A DNA stretch of 64,000 nucleotides, taken from assembly GCA_020310875.1 (NCBI GenBank), contig CM035417.1, positions 87,692,440-87,756,439 of the forward strand, given 5' to 3'. Made by a program: the position numbers and the translations under genes. This document shows, piece after piece, positions 1-13,414 of the stretch; position 1 is the stretch's first letter; the number at the start of each line of letters is the position of its first letter. Source of the stretch: Ceratopteris richardii (taxonomy: Eukaryota; Streptophyta; Polypodiopsida; Polypodiales; Pteridaceae). Under the pieces are notes generated by a model. It was not told the DNA's origin, ran no database searches, and saw nothing but the letters and a program-made list of their open reading frames with translations.

Positions 1-1120
1 CACATAAACACATATATAAATAACCTCTGAATTGGTCTTCTTAATGAAGAATGAAGAATTTCCCTTGCTTACAACAAAACTTTGGTCCTGTAAGCATGTG
101 ACCAGCCTATGATTCCAAGCTCTAGGAGCTTGCTTTAAACCTTATAGTGACTTCCTTAATTTACATACATAATCAGGTTTGTCTTTGCCTTCATATCCTG
201 GTGGTTGAGCCACGTAGATCTCTTCAGAGATCCAGCCATTAAGAAATGCATTTTTAACATCTAATTGGTATAAGTTCCAATTCTTTGAAGCAACAATACT
301 TACTAAAACTCTGATAGTTGGCATCTTAGCTACAGGTGAGAATCTCTCCTCATAATCCATTTCATGGGTTTGAGCAAACCCCTTTGATACTAGCCTTGCT
401 TTATACCTATTTACTGTGCCATCTAATTTCTTTTTCACTTTGTAGATCCACCTGGATCGTATTACCTTCATGAATGGTTTTTTGGGAACCAAATCCCAAG
501 TGCTATTCTTTTGAAGTGCTTCAATCTCCTCCTGCATAGCTTCTCTCCATTCTTCTTTCTTGTTGGCTTCCTCAAATGAAGAAGGTTCTTCTCACATATA
601 ATCTTTAGGCATGTATATAGAATGCTTGGTGACTAGTGATGTGTCATAGCCATACCTTATAGGTTTCTTGCTCTCCCTTTCCTTTCTAATTCTCATCATA
701 GCCAATGAATATGCATCTTTCAGCCTTTCAATTAAGCTTTCCTCTAATTTCTGAGGGTATGTGTGCATAAGTAATGCACCAACAGATCTTACAATGATAT
801 AAAGAAGGTCTTCTGCCATTCCATGCCTCATAAGGTTTCATCCCATCCACAGACTTGGATGGAAGCCTATTGATTAGGTAAGTTTCTCTTGAAACAACAT
901 GTGCCCATAGATACTTAGGAAGTTTTTCTCATTCAACGTTGATCTTGCAGCCTCTAGTATCAATCTATTTCTTCTATCTGCCACTCCATTCTGTCTAAGA
1001 GTGTATCTTGTTGTAATCTCTCTCTTTATGCCTCTGTCCTGTAAGAAAGAGTCAAACTCATGTGAGAAATACTCACCACCTCCATTGTTAGTGAATCTTT
1101 ATCTAAGCCAAGTGCTTGAT
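1..1120 (-). mobile_element. Copia fragment A0 (integrase to reverse transcriptase)
   Basis: Minus-strand Copia pol fossil continuing past the left edge. The clearest part (about 142-537) reads as the start of the Copia reverse transcriptase, with the family blocks RYKARLVSKGF, FSPVAK and [10 protein letters not shown]. Weaker integrase-core and linker similarity runs on to about 1120. The protein matches element D (34088-39706) closely, so both belong to the same family (A). It is broken, with several interruptions, and no LTR is visible on this side. It ends where the LTR of A1 begins, so A1 probably inserted next to or into it. Confidence 0.85.
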
Positions 1121-1123
1121 CAT

Positions 1124-2150
1124 TATTGATGTAATGATGTTATTTTGTACTCTCAATGAGAGTATCCATAGAAACTATCTCTTGTAATAGCTGAAATGTA
1201 AAATCACAAAAGCTAAAAAGGAAGAAGAGAATCTCATGAATTTGTTAGGTGTCAATCAAGCACCTAAAGTTGGAGAAATCACTTAGATGAGATTCTCCTA
1301 AGTTGAAATAACGTTTAGGTGGAATCCCCCCAAATTTTTCAAATTTCTCTATATATGCACATGAGAAGAGTCGTGGAGCAGAGCAGAGTTCTTATCTACA
1401 TTTGGAGGAAACTATGAGCAAGTATCAAGTTAGTAGTGAAGGAAACATTGTGCTTCTTCTTCCCAAGGCTGATTTCCAATCAATCCATGTACCATATGTG
1501 CAATACAAATTGATATTTCGACCACATCTTGGAGTTCTCTTCATATACTACTAGAGGTCATTTTTCACAATTTTAGTCAACTTTGATCGCTGATTTCTTT
1601 GTGTATACTTACTCTTTTGATGCGATTTAAATTGTTATAGGTAAAGTGATAAGTCTATTTGCTTCATCTCAATTCTCATCATAATTGGTTCATTACTCTA
1701 TGAGATACATCTATTTGAGGTGACCTATGTATGCAGGCAGAGTATTCCTGAGAAAATGGGGATGACACCCCAATTTTCCTAAATTGTTTTCTCTCAGTAC
1801 AGTCTAATAAAATTCATCAAATTTGTTGCTTTAGGTTCATCATATATCTAGTTGAACGTGTGTAAAGTATCTCTAATCAATTCTTAATAGGCTGTGAGCT
1901 CTGAGTGGAAATCTAGAGTGCTTTCCATCCCAAAATTTCAAGTTTTTTATCAATGTCTGTTTTATATCAAGTCATCTATTTTGATGAATAAATTTGAAAT
2001 TGATCTTCCAAAGTACTAAGAAGGTATTAATGCATCATTGGCAAGCCCAAGGTGTCTACTTATCATCTGTGAAGTTAGTTTGGTAGGTGTAGAGCAAGGT
2101 TTTGCAACACCAGACTCATCCTTGGAGTGTGTCCACCATCTCTTCTCATA
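1124..2150 (+). repeat. LTR of Copia A1
   Basis: About 1.03 kb, bounded by TATTGATGTAA on the left and CTCATA, one base before the primer-binding site, on the right. The end layout is the same as the LTR of D (TATTGG ... CCAATA, then G, then TGGTATCAGA). The segment around 1860-2100 is recognisably similar to 22970-23230 in A2. There is no partner LTR in the window. Confidence 0.6.
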
Positions 2151-2273
2151 GTGGTATCAGAGCATAGTTGAATCAACATGGGAGATGGTTTTCCCTCTAC
2201 CATTGAAAAATTGGATAGGAACAACTACCCAACGTGGTCTCTGAGGATGAATGTCTACCTTCAAGGAAGAAAT

Positions 2274-2503
2274 TGTTGATATATTTAGGTAGTGATGTGT
2301 GTGACCACACTAGGACCGCCGGGGCACTTTTTTCCCTCTTTAGGAGGTTTGTTTCCCCCGGCTTGTATATATGCCCATTGCCCTAATTGGCTACTTATCT
2401 TTGTACATTCTCTAGTAATACATTCAGTATTGTGTGTTGTGCTCCAAGCTTCTTCTTCTTCCTTGTGCTGTTCGTGTGCCTCCGCAGACGTCTAACTCTA
2501 ACA
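2274..2503 (+). repeat. 5' LTR of Copia B1
   Basis: 230 bp, beginning TGTTGATATATTTAGG and ending TCTAACTCTAACA. It carries a TATATA stretch near 2366. Short open frames that start here and run to about 2825 are LTR and leader sequence, not genes. Confidence 0.9.
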
Positions 2504-5500
2504 ATTGGTATGAGAGCAGGTCGCCGCTTCATCTGGGGCGTTGTCTACACCTCTCCGGTTGCAGTCTCAGATTCACATGAAATTTGACGAGCATACTCAG
2601 GGTGTTTCAGAGATCAAAACAGCTTGTTTCGGCCTCCAAACGCACTATCGCAGTGCTTGTGTAGGCTATTTCATCTTTTTGTGCCAAAGCTATATACCAG
2701 TTTCTGTTCGCCAGTATAAGCGTCTCAAAGTCTGCTACAGGTCTAGCAGAACTTGTCTAGGTAGTTCCATTCAACTTTTTGAGATAAGTCAGTTTTTAGG
2801 TATTTTAGTCACCGGCCATGGCTGAAAGCAGTGATGTATTCCGTATGTTGGCTGTTGAGGATAAGTTGGATGAAACCAACTACCCATTATGGGCTTATAT
2901 GATGCAACATGTATTGGTTGCAAAAGGACTGTGGAACATTGTGCAGGGTGTTGAAAGACGTCCTGTTACACCTGCGACTACAGGTACTACAAATACAGGT
3001 GTTGAACCTGATGGAGATGGTGTCGAAGATGATATTCTATAACTTCCTGTTCGTGTTGTTGTTTCTATTGCACCTACTCCAGAGCAGATTCGTTGGGATG
3101 GCAGAGATGCCCAGGCACATGCATTGATAGCTTTGTCTGTCAAACGTGCCATTATTCCTCATATTCGCTCTTGCACAACAACAAAGGATGCTTGGGATAC
3201 ACTTATCACATTGTACCAGGCTAGGAATGAGGCTCGTGTTGCTTACCTCCGAAAACAGTTAGAGAGTAAGAACATGAATGAAGGTGATTCTATAGACAGT
3301 TTTTTGACAAAGATCAAAGACTTGAAGAAACAGTTGATTTCTGCTGATGAGGTTATACCAGATAGCTCACTTGTGCAGACCGTTGTGAATGATCTTCCTG
3401 ATTCATATCAGAGTTTCGCTTTTACTCTTCGATTGATGATGAAAGTCAATCCAAATGCCTTATCATTTGAGGAGTTAGTCTCTGTTCTGTTGCAGGAAGA
3501 TCAGTCTAGGCAGAATAGGTCCATTATGCATGTTGCAGATCAAGCTTTCCTGGCTAGTCAGAAGGGCAAAGGAAAATGGAGCTCTTCTACTAGTAAGCAG
3601 AAATCTACGAATGCTACACATTCGAAGAACCAAGACAAAGATGAGAAAAAATCAGAAAAGCTAAAATTGTTTTGTAAGTACTGTAAAGGGAATGATCATA
3701 TCATAAAGAACTGTCCAAAACTGGCTGCAAAAGAGGCAAACAAGAAAGAGGCTGGAATGGTTGTTGCAGAAGCCTCTACACCAAAAATGGAGTCTGCTAA
3801 TCTTGTGGAGGAAGAAGAATGGGCGTTTACTACTGTTTGCAGTTTTGACCCATCTTCTCATGAGCAGTGCATGTCTGGAATAGACTCAGATATTTGCCAG
3901 TACTTTGACAATGGGGTAACCAAACATATTACCTCGCAAAACAGTTTCTTCTCTTCACTCGAGCCTGCCCCTAGAGGGAATACTGTTACATGCACCAGCA
4001 ACTCCTCTTATCCTGTTATGGGAGTTGGTAAGATCATTTTGACTACTACTAATGGTAGTTCTCTCACTTTGTCAGATGCTTTATTTGTGCCAGGGATCAA
4101 GAAGAACGTGTTATGAGTTTCTGCATTAGCCAAGATTGGCTTGGTTGTGAAATGTTTTAATGATAGGTGTACAGTTCATGATCTGTCAAATGGGGATGTG
4201 ATTATTGCTTTTGGCATTTTATGTTGTGGGCTGTATAAGCTCATAGACTATGAAATATCTATAAATGATTTTTACCACATAGTTTCTGGCTTGAGGCTGT
4301 CATGTGTGCAGCATATGTACTTAACAGGTATCCCACTAAAGCGCTGCAGTCTATCACTCCATATGAGGCTTGGCATGACCGCAAGCCATCTATTGCTCAT
4401 CCACGTGTTTTTGGTTGTTTGGCATATGCATTAGTGCCTGAACAACATCGTAGAAAATTGGATGATAAAGTAGTAAAATGTATTTTTGTTGGGTACAGTT
4501 CTAAAAGTAAAGGCTATTGTCTGTATCATCCATAGACTAAACGCATTTTGGTTAGCCGTGATGTTGGTTTTGTGGAAGATGCTATTCAGCCATTGCTTTC
4601 ATGTACTAAGGAGACATCTGTTAGCTCCAAAGACATGTATGATACTTTGCTGCCTCTTTTTACAAGTGGACAGTCTAGTGTTGGTCCTAATGAGGCAACT
4701 TCTCAACCTTTGCAGGTTTCATGTGATGATGCAGATAATTCCATTTTTGATGCAGATGTACATGATGCACTTATTGATGAGAGAGCTGATATTGAGCAGG
4801 CAAGAACTATGCCAAAATGGCTAGTGCAGACCTTGTGTGATAGCAAATTAGATGCACCTTTGTCATATCATACTCGATCAGGCTCTCATAGTGCCTCCTT
4901 TGCATCAGATTGCTATGTTATGGCTGCATCTAGTCTCCTGATGAGAATGAGCCTGTTTCGTTTGATGAAGCACAAAACTCGGAAAATTGGATGGTTGTTA
5001 TGCAATCTGAATATGATGCTATATTGAAGAATGGTACATGGTCTTTATGTGACTTGCCTCCTGGCAAGAAGGCCATTGGCACTAAGTGGGTATACAAGTT
5101 GAAGCGTAAACCGGATGGTATAGTTGACAGATATAAGGCTAGGCTTGTTGCAAAGGGTTATGCATAGGAAAGAGGCATTGATTTTGATGAGACCTTTGCA
5201 CCTACATGCCGTATGACTACTGTTCTGAGCATCTGTGCACTTGCAGCTCATCATGGTTGGAATGTAAATCAATTGGACATTAAAACTACATTTCTGAATG
5301 GTGACTTGCATGAAGAAGTGTATGTTTTTCAGCCTCGTGGCTTTGTGCAGAAAGGGCATGAAAACCAGGTGTGCAAGTTAAAGAAGGCATTATATGGTTT
5401 AAAGCGAGCACCACGTGGTTGGTATGAGAAGATACATGCCTATCTTATTGCACATGGTTTTGAGAACAGTCCAACTGAAAGCACCTTATATGTTAAGTGT

Positions 5501-6557
5501 GCTAATGATGTGTTTCTGATCATTGTTTTCTATGTTGATGACATGCTGCTCATTGGTCCTATTGAGAAGCATATTGCTGATTTTAAGGATGATTTGCATG
5601 CCTCATTTGAGATGTCTAATTTGGGGCATTTGCACACTATTTGGGCATTGAGTTTATGCAAGTTGATGGTGGAATGGCTTTGTGTCAAACGAAATATATT
5701 GACACATTATTGCAGCATTTTGGCCTTGAAGACTATAAGCCTATTGCCACTCCTATGGAGACATGTTTACGATTGAGTCTTCATGATGCTAGAGATGCGT
5801 TTGATGCTGTTCTCTATCAGCAAGCTGTTGGATGCTTGATTTACTTATGCATTACTCGACCAGATATTTAGTTTGCTGTCTCGCAAATGAGCAGGTTTAT
5901 GCATTGCCCAGGAGCCAAGCATTGGCAGGTAGTTAAGCGCATCTTTCGCTACTTGAGTGGTACTCGGCTACTTGGGTTGTTTTATCCCAAGGGGGATCAC
6001 TACTGCCAGATTTGCACGCTTTTCTAACTCTGATTGGGTTGGTTGCTATGACACTCATGTGTCCACTAGCGGCTTTTGCTTCATGCTTTGTAGGTCATGT
6101 ATGTCTTGGTTGAGCAAGAAGCAGCCTACTATCACCACTTCCAGTTCTGAGGCTGAGTATAGGGCAGGTTTCATAGCTACTGTTGAGTGTGTGTGGCTCA
6201 GACGCCTTATGGCTGATTTGGGTGTTGATCAGACTTCTGCCACCACCATCTTCACTGACAGTCAAAGCACATTGGCAGTTGCGAGGAACCCTATGTTCCA
6301 TGCTCGCACTAAGCACATTGAGGTGCATTATCACTATGTTAGGGAGAGGTTCTCTGCTGGGGAGATCATGTTGGCATATGTGCCCATGCAGGAGAACATT
6401 GCAGACCTTTTCATGAAGGCTCTGCCTAGGGAGAAGTTTGAAGCTTTCCGCAAAGCTTTGGGCTTACTTCCTTTTGTGGAGTGATTTCCACATAGCTTGG
6501 CACTTCCTTATACATGAGTGCCAACTCCTTGTTCACCGCATCACTCCTAGGGGGATT

Positions 6558-6788
6558 TGTTGATATATTTAGGTAGTGATGTGTGTGAACACACTAGGAC
6601 CGTCGGGGAACTTTTTTCCCTCTTTAGGAGGTTTTTTTCCCCCCGGCTTGTATATATGCCTATTACCCTAATGGGCTACTTATCTTTGTACATTATCTAG
6701 TAATACATTCAGTATTGTGTGTTGTGCTCCAAGCTTCTTCTTCTTCCTTGTGTTGTTCGCGTGCTTCTGCAGACGTCTAACTCCAACA
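6558..6788 (+). repeat. 3' LTR of Copia B1
   Basis: 231 bp, the direct-repeat partner of 2274-2503. It differs at roughly 14 positions and keeps the TGTTGA ... CCAACA ends. Confidence 0.9.
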
Positions 6789-6955
6789 AAAATCTCTTTG
6801 GATACATATCTAAAGATGAATTCATGCCAACAATGAGAAGAAAAGGGCAACCATCACATGAAGAGCAAGAGAGACTTACAATTTGGTGTTCAAAGGGTGC
6901 ATTAGCTAGGTCTTATATTCTAAACTCAATCTTTTTCTCTTACCTCATGTAAAAG

Positions 6956-9900
6956 GATGTAAGACCTCAAGGGAGACCCCGAATGCACTTGTTGCCTTTG
7001 TCATGTCAAAGAGTGAAGCTAGAACCTCATCTATGGCCAATTTTTTACCTTCCTTCACACCCATATTCATGCCCAAGGATGAAAGATTAAATGGGAAAAA
7101 CTATAAGCTTTGGAAAGATGTAATGAGAGCATATCTGTACACCAATCTCCTTCATGATGTAGTAGACGGGTCTGAACCGGAACCCAATAAGGCCAACAAC
7201 CTAGAATCTTGGCATGTCCGTAATGTTAAAGATAAAAGGGCATTAGGCCAACTTCTACTAGCCTATAATGAACTGACCAATGGGCACATCACTGCATGTA
7301 AAAAATCCAAAGAAGCTTGGGATACTTTAGCAACCTTATCCGAAGATAAAACACCCTCGAGGATCTATGCTTTAGAAGCAGAATTCCATACTCTCATTGT
7401 TCGGCCACAAGATACAATCACAAAAGTCATAACCCATTTCGAAGACTACCAATGCAAGATAGCACTTTGCGGCCAGCAAATTTCCAGTGAGGATATGGCC
7501 ATCAGGCTACTTAACAAACTACCTAGGTTGTATGAGACATTTGTAACGACCTTTTACAATCGAGGGCAAGTTCTCACTTGGGAAGATGTTCTTTGTCTTC
7601 TCCTCCTTCATGACTCGCGAGCTAAGTTGAACTCCTCCCAAGAGACTGCAATCAGGGCCAAAGGGCCTTTTAACAAAGGAAAAAAATACTAGTCATCATA
7701 TGAACAATGTACCCAAGCAAGGATCGACTACTTCCTCCAAGAAGTATAGCTGTACCTTTTATGGAAAAACGGGTCATTTAGAGAAATTTTTCTATAAGAA
7801 GAAACAGACCTCGAAGGCTTCTAGTTCCAAGCATTCATCCAAATCATCCCTACACAGGTTAGATTTCTCTAGCGAAGATCTCCTTATGTCTATTGAGGCA
7901 AAAGCTCTAGTTACATCAGCTCCCCTCACGAATGGATTTTTGACAATGGAGCAACCTCGCACATGTGTGAAGATAAAGATTCTTTTCAAGAACTTGAAGA
8001 GCACACAGGTGAAGGAAATAACAAAAGTCTACCTATAGAAGGGAAAGGAAAAGTACAGATCACCAATGCTCAAGGGGAATGCAAATCACTTTCAAATGTG
8101 TTATTTGTTCCCAATTTATGCATGAACTTGCCATCAGTAAAAGCAATTACTGATCATAACAAACATGCGTTGTTTGATAACACCTCTATCAAAGTCATTG
8201 ACCCTTAAACAAAAGACATAATTGCCCAAGGTGTTGAAGAGAAGGGATTATATAAATTATCTTTTTTCTATTCAAGGAATTGCTATCTAGTTTGTGGCAT
8301 CAAAGATATGGGAAACCTCCTATTTACCAAGAAGTTCTTGATCACAGATAGTGAAAGGATTGCCAAGCTCGGGAAACTCAATGATGTCTACCAGGCTTGC
8401 ACTCAAGGCAAGCAACATAGGGCTCCCGTTCGAAAGGAAGCGTTGACAAGAGCTAGGAATCCTTTTGCCCTTATCCACATGGGCCTTTGTGGACCCATGA
8501 ACACCCTGTCTCTCAGTGGATCACTCTACTACTTTCTTTTTGTAGATGACCACTCCCGCTACATTTGGGTGTATTTCTTGAAATCAAAGGCAGACACTTT
8601 TACTAAGTATCGTGAATGGATCAACCAAGTGGAGAATGAAGCATCCACATCCATTAAGACCATCCAATCAGATGGAGGTGGTGAATTTATTAATCATGAT
8701 TTTGACAACTTCCTAAAACAAAAGGGGATCAATTTCCAAGTTACTCAACCACACATGCCATCACAAAAGTACCTGAGAGGAAGATCTGAAGTGTGATGGA
8801 AATGGCGAGAACTATGCTTCATAACAAAGACTTACCCTACAAGTTTTGGGCAGAAGCAATACACATTGTTGTTCACATACTTAATCGAGGCTTCACCAGT
8901 GCATTGCACAAAAAGACACCATTTTAAGCATACTACGGAAGAAAGCCTAATGTGCAATAATTTCGAGTATCTGGTAGTGAAGTGTTTGTCCATGTGCCAA
9001 AAGAAGATCGCAACAAGTTGCAATCCAAGTCTAAGAAGCACATCTTCATAGGGTACAGTGAGCAATGAAAAGCGTATCGCTTATATGATCCTAAAAACTA
9101 CTACATCACAATATCTAAGGATGTAACATTCAATGAAGCTTCCACATACTCAAGCAAGAATTCAAATTAGATTCTTAGTCCACCCATCTACACTACTGAG
9201 AGGGACTCAATCTTTTCCAAATCAGAAGCAAGCACTTCAAATCAACTAAGAAGATCTCAAAGACTTATTGACAAGAGATAGCAAAATGAAGTCATTATGT
9301 CAAGTATGCCTTGATGCATCAGATTCAACAAATTCAAGAACCTTCTAACTACAAAGAAGCTTAAGGACAACTTGACCGAGAAGAATCTATGCAAGTGGAA
9401 ATGGATGCAATAGAGAAGAACAAGGCTTGGAATCTTGTTCAAACCCACAAATCATCAAGTAATAGGATTCAAGTGGCTCTACAAGGTCAAATACAAATCA
9501 GATGGAACATTAGATAAGTACAAAGCAAGGTTGGTAACTAAGGGATACAAGCAACAACATGGAATTGATTATGAAGAGACATTTGCTCCTACTACAAGAT
9601 TCACAACCATAAGAATCATCTTAGCACTAAGTGCTCACTTTAAGTGGCCCATTTACCACCTGGACGTCAAAAGTGCATTCCTCAATGGAGATCTTCAAGA
9701 AGAAGTATGTTTTCAACAACCTGAAGGATTAAAGGTCCAAGGAAAGGAAGATCAAGTATACAAACTTCACAAAGCACTTTATGGACTCAAGCAAGCGCCT
9801 AGGGCCTGCATGAAAAGATTCACAAGTTCTTTGAAGCTAAAGGATTTCACAGAAGCAATGATGATGCTAACATGTACATCTATCAAAAGGAGTCGCTAGT

Positions 9901-10756
9901 TACTATCATCATGCTCTATGTAGATGACCTGATCTTGATAGGCTCAAATGAAGAACACATCCAATTCATCATCACACAACTTCACCTTGAGTATTCTATG
10001 ATAAATCTTGGACCACTTCACTACTTGTTGGGTATGGAAGTTTGGCAAACAAAGAAGGCATATTCCTATCACAGAAGAAGTTCTGCTCTGATCTTCTTTC
10101 CAGATATAACATGGACCAGTGTTGCTCAGTATCTACACCACTTGATCCAAACATCAAGCTCACACTAGAGGATTCATCATCACTTGTGGATGTGCATACT
10201 TATTGACAACTTGTTGGCTAATTACTCCATCTTGCCAACACTAGATTAGATATGCATATGTGGTTGGTATACTTAGTCAATTTGCACATCAACCTCGATA
10301 GACACATTAGGATGCTACTCAGAGACTACTTCGATACCTTGCCCTCACCCCACATCATGGTTTTTGGTAGAGAGGGGGCATCCAACTCGTCAGATATTCA
10401 GATTTAGATTGGGCTAGTGATCTTGATTCTTGACAGTCTACTTCTGGGTACATATTCTTGCTTGGCTTAGGACCTATCTCTTGGGCAAGTAAGAAGCACA
10501 CTATAGTTGCTCTATCATCCACCAAGGCCCAGTACCGAGCATCTATCTTCATAGCATGTGAGGCCATCTAGCTTCGACATTTATTATCTGACATTGGTTT
10601 TTTGCAGGTTACTGTGACACGCATTTGCACGGATAGCCAATCAGCCTTGGCCATTGCCAAGAATCCAATGTTCCATGCTCGGATGAAGCACATGTAGATC
10701 GAGTACCACTTCATCTGTGAGAAGCTCGTATCTCAAGAGATTACTCTGGATTAGTG
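6956..10756 (+). mobile_element. Copia F fossil (gag to RNase H)
   Basis: A plus-strand Copia fossil unrelated in detail to families A and B. Gag (about 7003-7692) includes LNGKNYKLWKDVM and the UBN2-like KEAWDTL block. A zinc-knuckle region follows (about 7745-7800), then a protease-like part (7920-8210), an integrase core (about 8450-8760), reverse transcriptase (about 9435-9900) with the catalytic LYVDDLIL block near 9915, and RNase H to about 10740. No LTR of its own is seen: the left end abuts A1 gag and the right end stops at the LTR of element H. Old and broken many times. Confidence 0.8.
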
Positions 10757-11140
10757 TGTCATGAGGAAGGAGATAAGGAAGAGAGCTCACACACACACAC
10801 ACACACTCTCACAATCAAAGAGGAGCACACACACAGATTGAGGCAAGGAAGAATGATCTTCTACCTTCTTCTTCTATTACATAAAAGGAATGTACAAGAA
10901 TGACATAAAACAAGAATACAAGTGCAATATATAAAGACCAGTACATAAGGAAAGACATAATGCTTGCGAATGAGTGAGTTGGAAAGAAACAAATGTGCCA
11001 TCACCCTCGCTAGATAAATCCAATAAAGCTCAATGAAGTGTCCCTGACATATACCTGCATGACCACTATACATGTCAGAGAAATGAAAAAGTGATACATG
11101 TTATCCTGGATCATTACATGTTGAGCTTGATATCTCAACA
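10757..11140 (-). repeat. LTR of Copia H
   Basis: About 384 bp. On the minus strand it begins TGTTGAGATATCAAGC just after the purine tract GCTTGAGAGGGAG and ends CCTCATGACA. It contains an (AC)n run at about 10788-10806. It separates Copia F from the coding remains of H. Confidence 0.6.
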
Positions 11141-11401
11141 CTCCCTCTCAAGCTCAATGCCATGTCCTCTAATCCAAGCATCTTTCAAAACTTCTTCAAC
11201 TTCTTTGCTCCAAGTGCTTTAGTGAAAATATCATCAACTTGCTCATATGTTCTCACATAAACAAGATCAATATCACCTACTTATACCTTCTCTCTGATGA
11301 AGTGATAATGTACCTCGATATGATTTGTTCTAGCATGAAAAATAGGGTTCCATGCTAACTCTATACTTCTAAGATTATCACAATATCAAATTAAAACGCT
11401 C

Positions 11402-13414
11402 TTTTAGGCAAGATGCCCGTTGGCCCTATGTTTTTTGCTATTTCCACAGAGGGGATCAGTTGTCTTGTACAACACCACATTGAAATGGGCCATATTAAAG
11501 GTATCTCTTCCTCTCAACCATGGCAAGATGATCATGAGGCTATTTGTAGATGACATGAATGCATTTGTGCATAATGATTTGACCAACATTGAAACCTTTT
11601 GGGGGTACCTTGACACATTCTGTGTGGCATCTGGTTCCAAATTAAACCACTCAAAAACCACTTTTAGAGGTATGATTGGACCACCTCCCCAAGTGCTTGT
11701 TGACCATGACTACCAAATTATCCCAAGGGGTGAGGTCTTTGACCTACTTGGTATTCCAATGGGCTTTGGTGTCTCTATGGAGCAACACTGGAATTGGGTC
11801 ATTTCAAAACTTGACAACAAGCTGGCATATTGGAAGGGCATGCAACCTCGCGGGGCGGGCCATGGTAACTAATACCTTCCTCATCTCCTTGACCATTTAC
11901 TTTCTCTCCTACTGGAAACGGATGGATCAAGAGCTTAGCAAACTAGAAAGAATATACAGAAACTTTTTTTGGATGGGGGACCACAACAAAAGGGGAGTTC
12001 CAAAAATTAAATGGTCTACATGCATTAGCCAAAAGGATTGTGGGTGTCTAGGCATTATGGAGATTGAGCGCATGGTGGACAAGTTGGCGTCTAAATGGAT
12101 CATTGGAGCTTGGTGCAACTGTGAGTTCTCTTGGCCAATCTCATTTTCAAGAACAAGAACATGACTATGCTGGTGGAACTCCTTGGTTGGAAGGTCTTGG
12201 GCCTACTTACCCTTTTATTCTCCCCAATCCCAGTTTCCCCTAAAGGATTGAATCTTATGCACTCCCTATGGAAGAGTTGGAGCAAGTTCAAACAATTTAT
12301 CAGAATCAAAGAAGATTGGAAATGGGTGGCCGGTATCAAAGAAAATGACTCTATTTGGTTCCCGATCACAGGCATCGGGGTCATGGCTTCTTGGAACCTC
12401 CAAATTGTTAGGAGGCTCTGGAACAAGGGTTTAGACACTGGAAACACCTCTGGAAATAAGAAAAACTGGCCAATGGATTAGCTTTGAGGACATCGACCCG
12501 GAATTAAGAGTGAACTATGAAGAATGGACTCTCCTTGAGAGAACATGCTTTGCTTGTGAACAGTCAAGAACCCAGCTCCTCATTGGGCGGGATCCTCCGT
12601 GCCATGAGGGTCTCATTTGGCACAAAGGCAATTGCTTATCCAAAATTCCCAAAAACAAGGTGAACACAGACTACCATATCACGCTCAACAAAAAGTGGTG
12701 CATGACCTGTATAAGGCTACGTTGGGATTTGAAGCTCATTGCTATCTGGCATCCCCTCATCAAGATCAAAAGGTCGATTATCATGTGGCAAATTCTCCAC
12801 CGTGGTATTTGGACCAATTTAAAGGCTAGAAAAATGTGTGGGACTCCACCCTGGTGCAATAGATGCCATCGTGGCATTGAGGATCTTGGTCACATCTTCT
12901 TTGCATGCTCCAAGTCTCTTAGGCTTTGGTGATCCCTTGGGAATATTTTGAGGCTGCAAGAACATATTACTTGGAAGCAAGCACTACTGGGTGAAGCCAT
13001 TGGCTGCCCAGTGGCCCTCTAGAACTCTATAAGAGGGGAAACCCTCTAGAAGATTTGGAGGGAGAGGTCTGTTGTCAACTTTGGTCACACTCCTAAAGAA
13101 TGGTCGATCGAGAAGTCTCTATTCCTCCTTGGCAAAAGAATCTCCAATTGCAAGTGCTTCCCTCCGTTTAGACATCATAAAGTTTTTCTCATCGAGATCA
13201 ACAAGCTTAAATCTAAGTGGACCCCCCATGAGGGGGATGAGAGGCTTATTAGCCTTCTTTGTAATGCTCTCTAGGACCACAAGTGTTACCCTGCTTTGTG
13301 GGATTCGGGGGATCCCATGGGCACTAGTCCCATTCATTTGTAACTTTTTCTTTTATTTAATTAAAGTCCAAGAGAGTAGGCCAAGGTCAAACTTCCTTTT
13401 GTCTAAAAAAAAAT
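11402..13414 (+). mobile_element. 5'-truncated L1-type LINE with poly(A) tail
   Basis: The 3' two kilobases of a plant L1-clade non-LTR retrotransposon. It begins inside the reverse transcriptase, just before the block normally written GCPLSP. The catalytic motif reads FVDDMNAF at 11543-11566. The RT thumb and the following WMGDHNKRGVPKIKW block (about 11960-12010) are typical of plant LINEs. A zf-RVT zinc-binding domain follows at about 12780-12930, with C-x2-C ... H-x4-C (CNRC ... HIFFAC). A 480 bp 3' region ends in an A-run at 13406-13414. At least three frame changes (near 11515, near 11850 and between 12160 and 12510) show it is dead. Apurinic endonuclease, ORF1 and the RT N-terminus are missing, as in target-primed 5' truncation. 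I could not identify a target-site duplication. Confidence 0.85.

Larger units (their letters stand above)
2274..6788 (+). mobile_element. Copia B1, LTR-bounded, nested in A1
   Basis: A fossil Copia element with both LTRs. The 5 bp flanks GAAAT (2269-2273) and AAAAT (6789-6793) fit a target duplication with one change, and A1 gag continues across the site. Parts in order: 5' LTR, primer site TGGTATGAGAGC (2506-2517), gag from 2818 with a CCHC zinc knuckle near 3670-3715, a protease-like stretch near 3880-4115, a short integrase end near 4300-4535, reverse transcriptase near 5045-5870, RNase H near 5970-6470, and polypurine tract CCTAGGGGGATTT before the 3' LTR. At 4.5 kb it is shorter than a full Copia (about 5 kb or more) and carries several breaks. 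LTR difference is roughly 6 percent by eye. Confidence 0.9.
1124..6955 (+). mobile_element. Copia A1, 5' part, split by B1
   Basis: A fossil 5' end of a family-A Copia element. A long LTR (1124-2150) is followed by a primer-binding site TGGTATCAGAGC (2152-2163) and then a gag start at 2178 reading MGDGFPSTIEKLDRNNYP, almost the same as the gag starts of D and A2. Gag is interrupted at 2273 by Copia B1 and resumes at 6789 up to about 6955, where it passes into element F. The pol part is not present beyond this. Age: older than B1, whose LTRs differ by roughly 6 percent. Confidence 0.8.

Noticed and set aside
2292-2825. Three short plus-strand frames before gag of Copia B1
   Set aside because: They sit in the LTR and leader, with hydrophobic or serine-rich translations typical of pyrimidine-rich LTR DNA.
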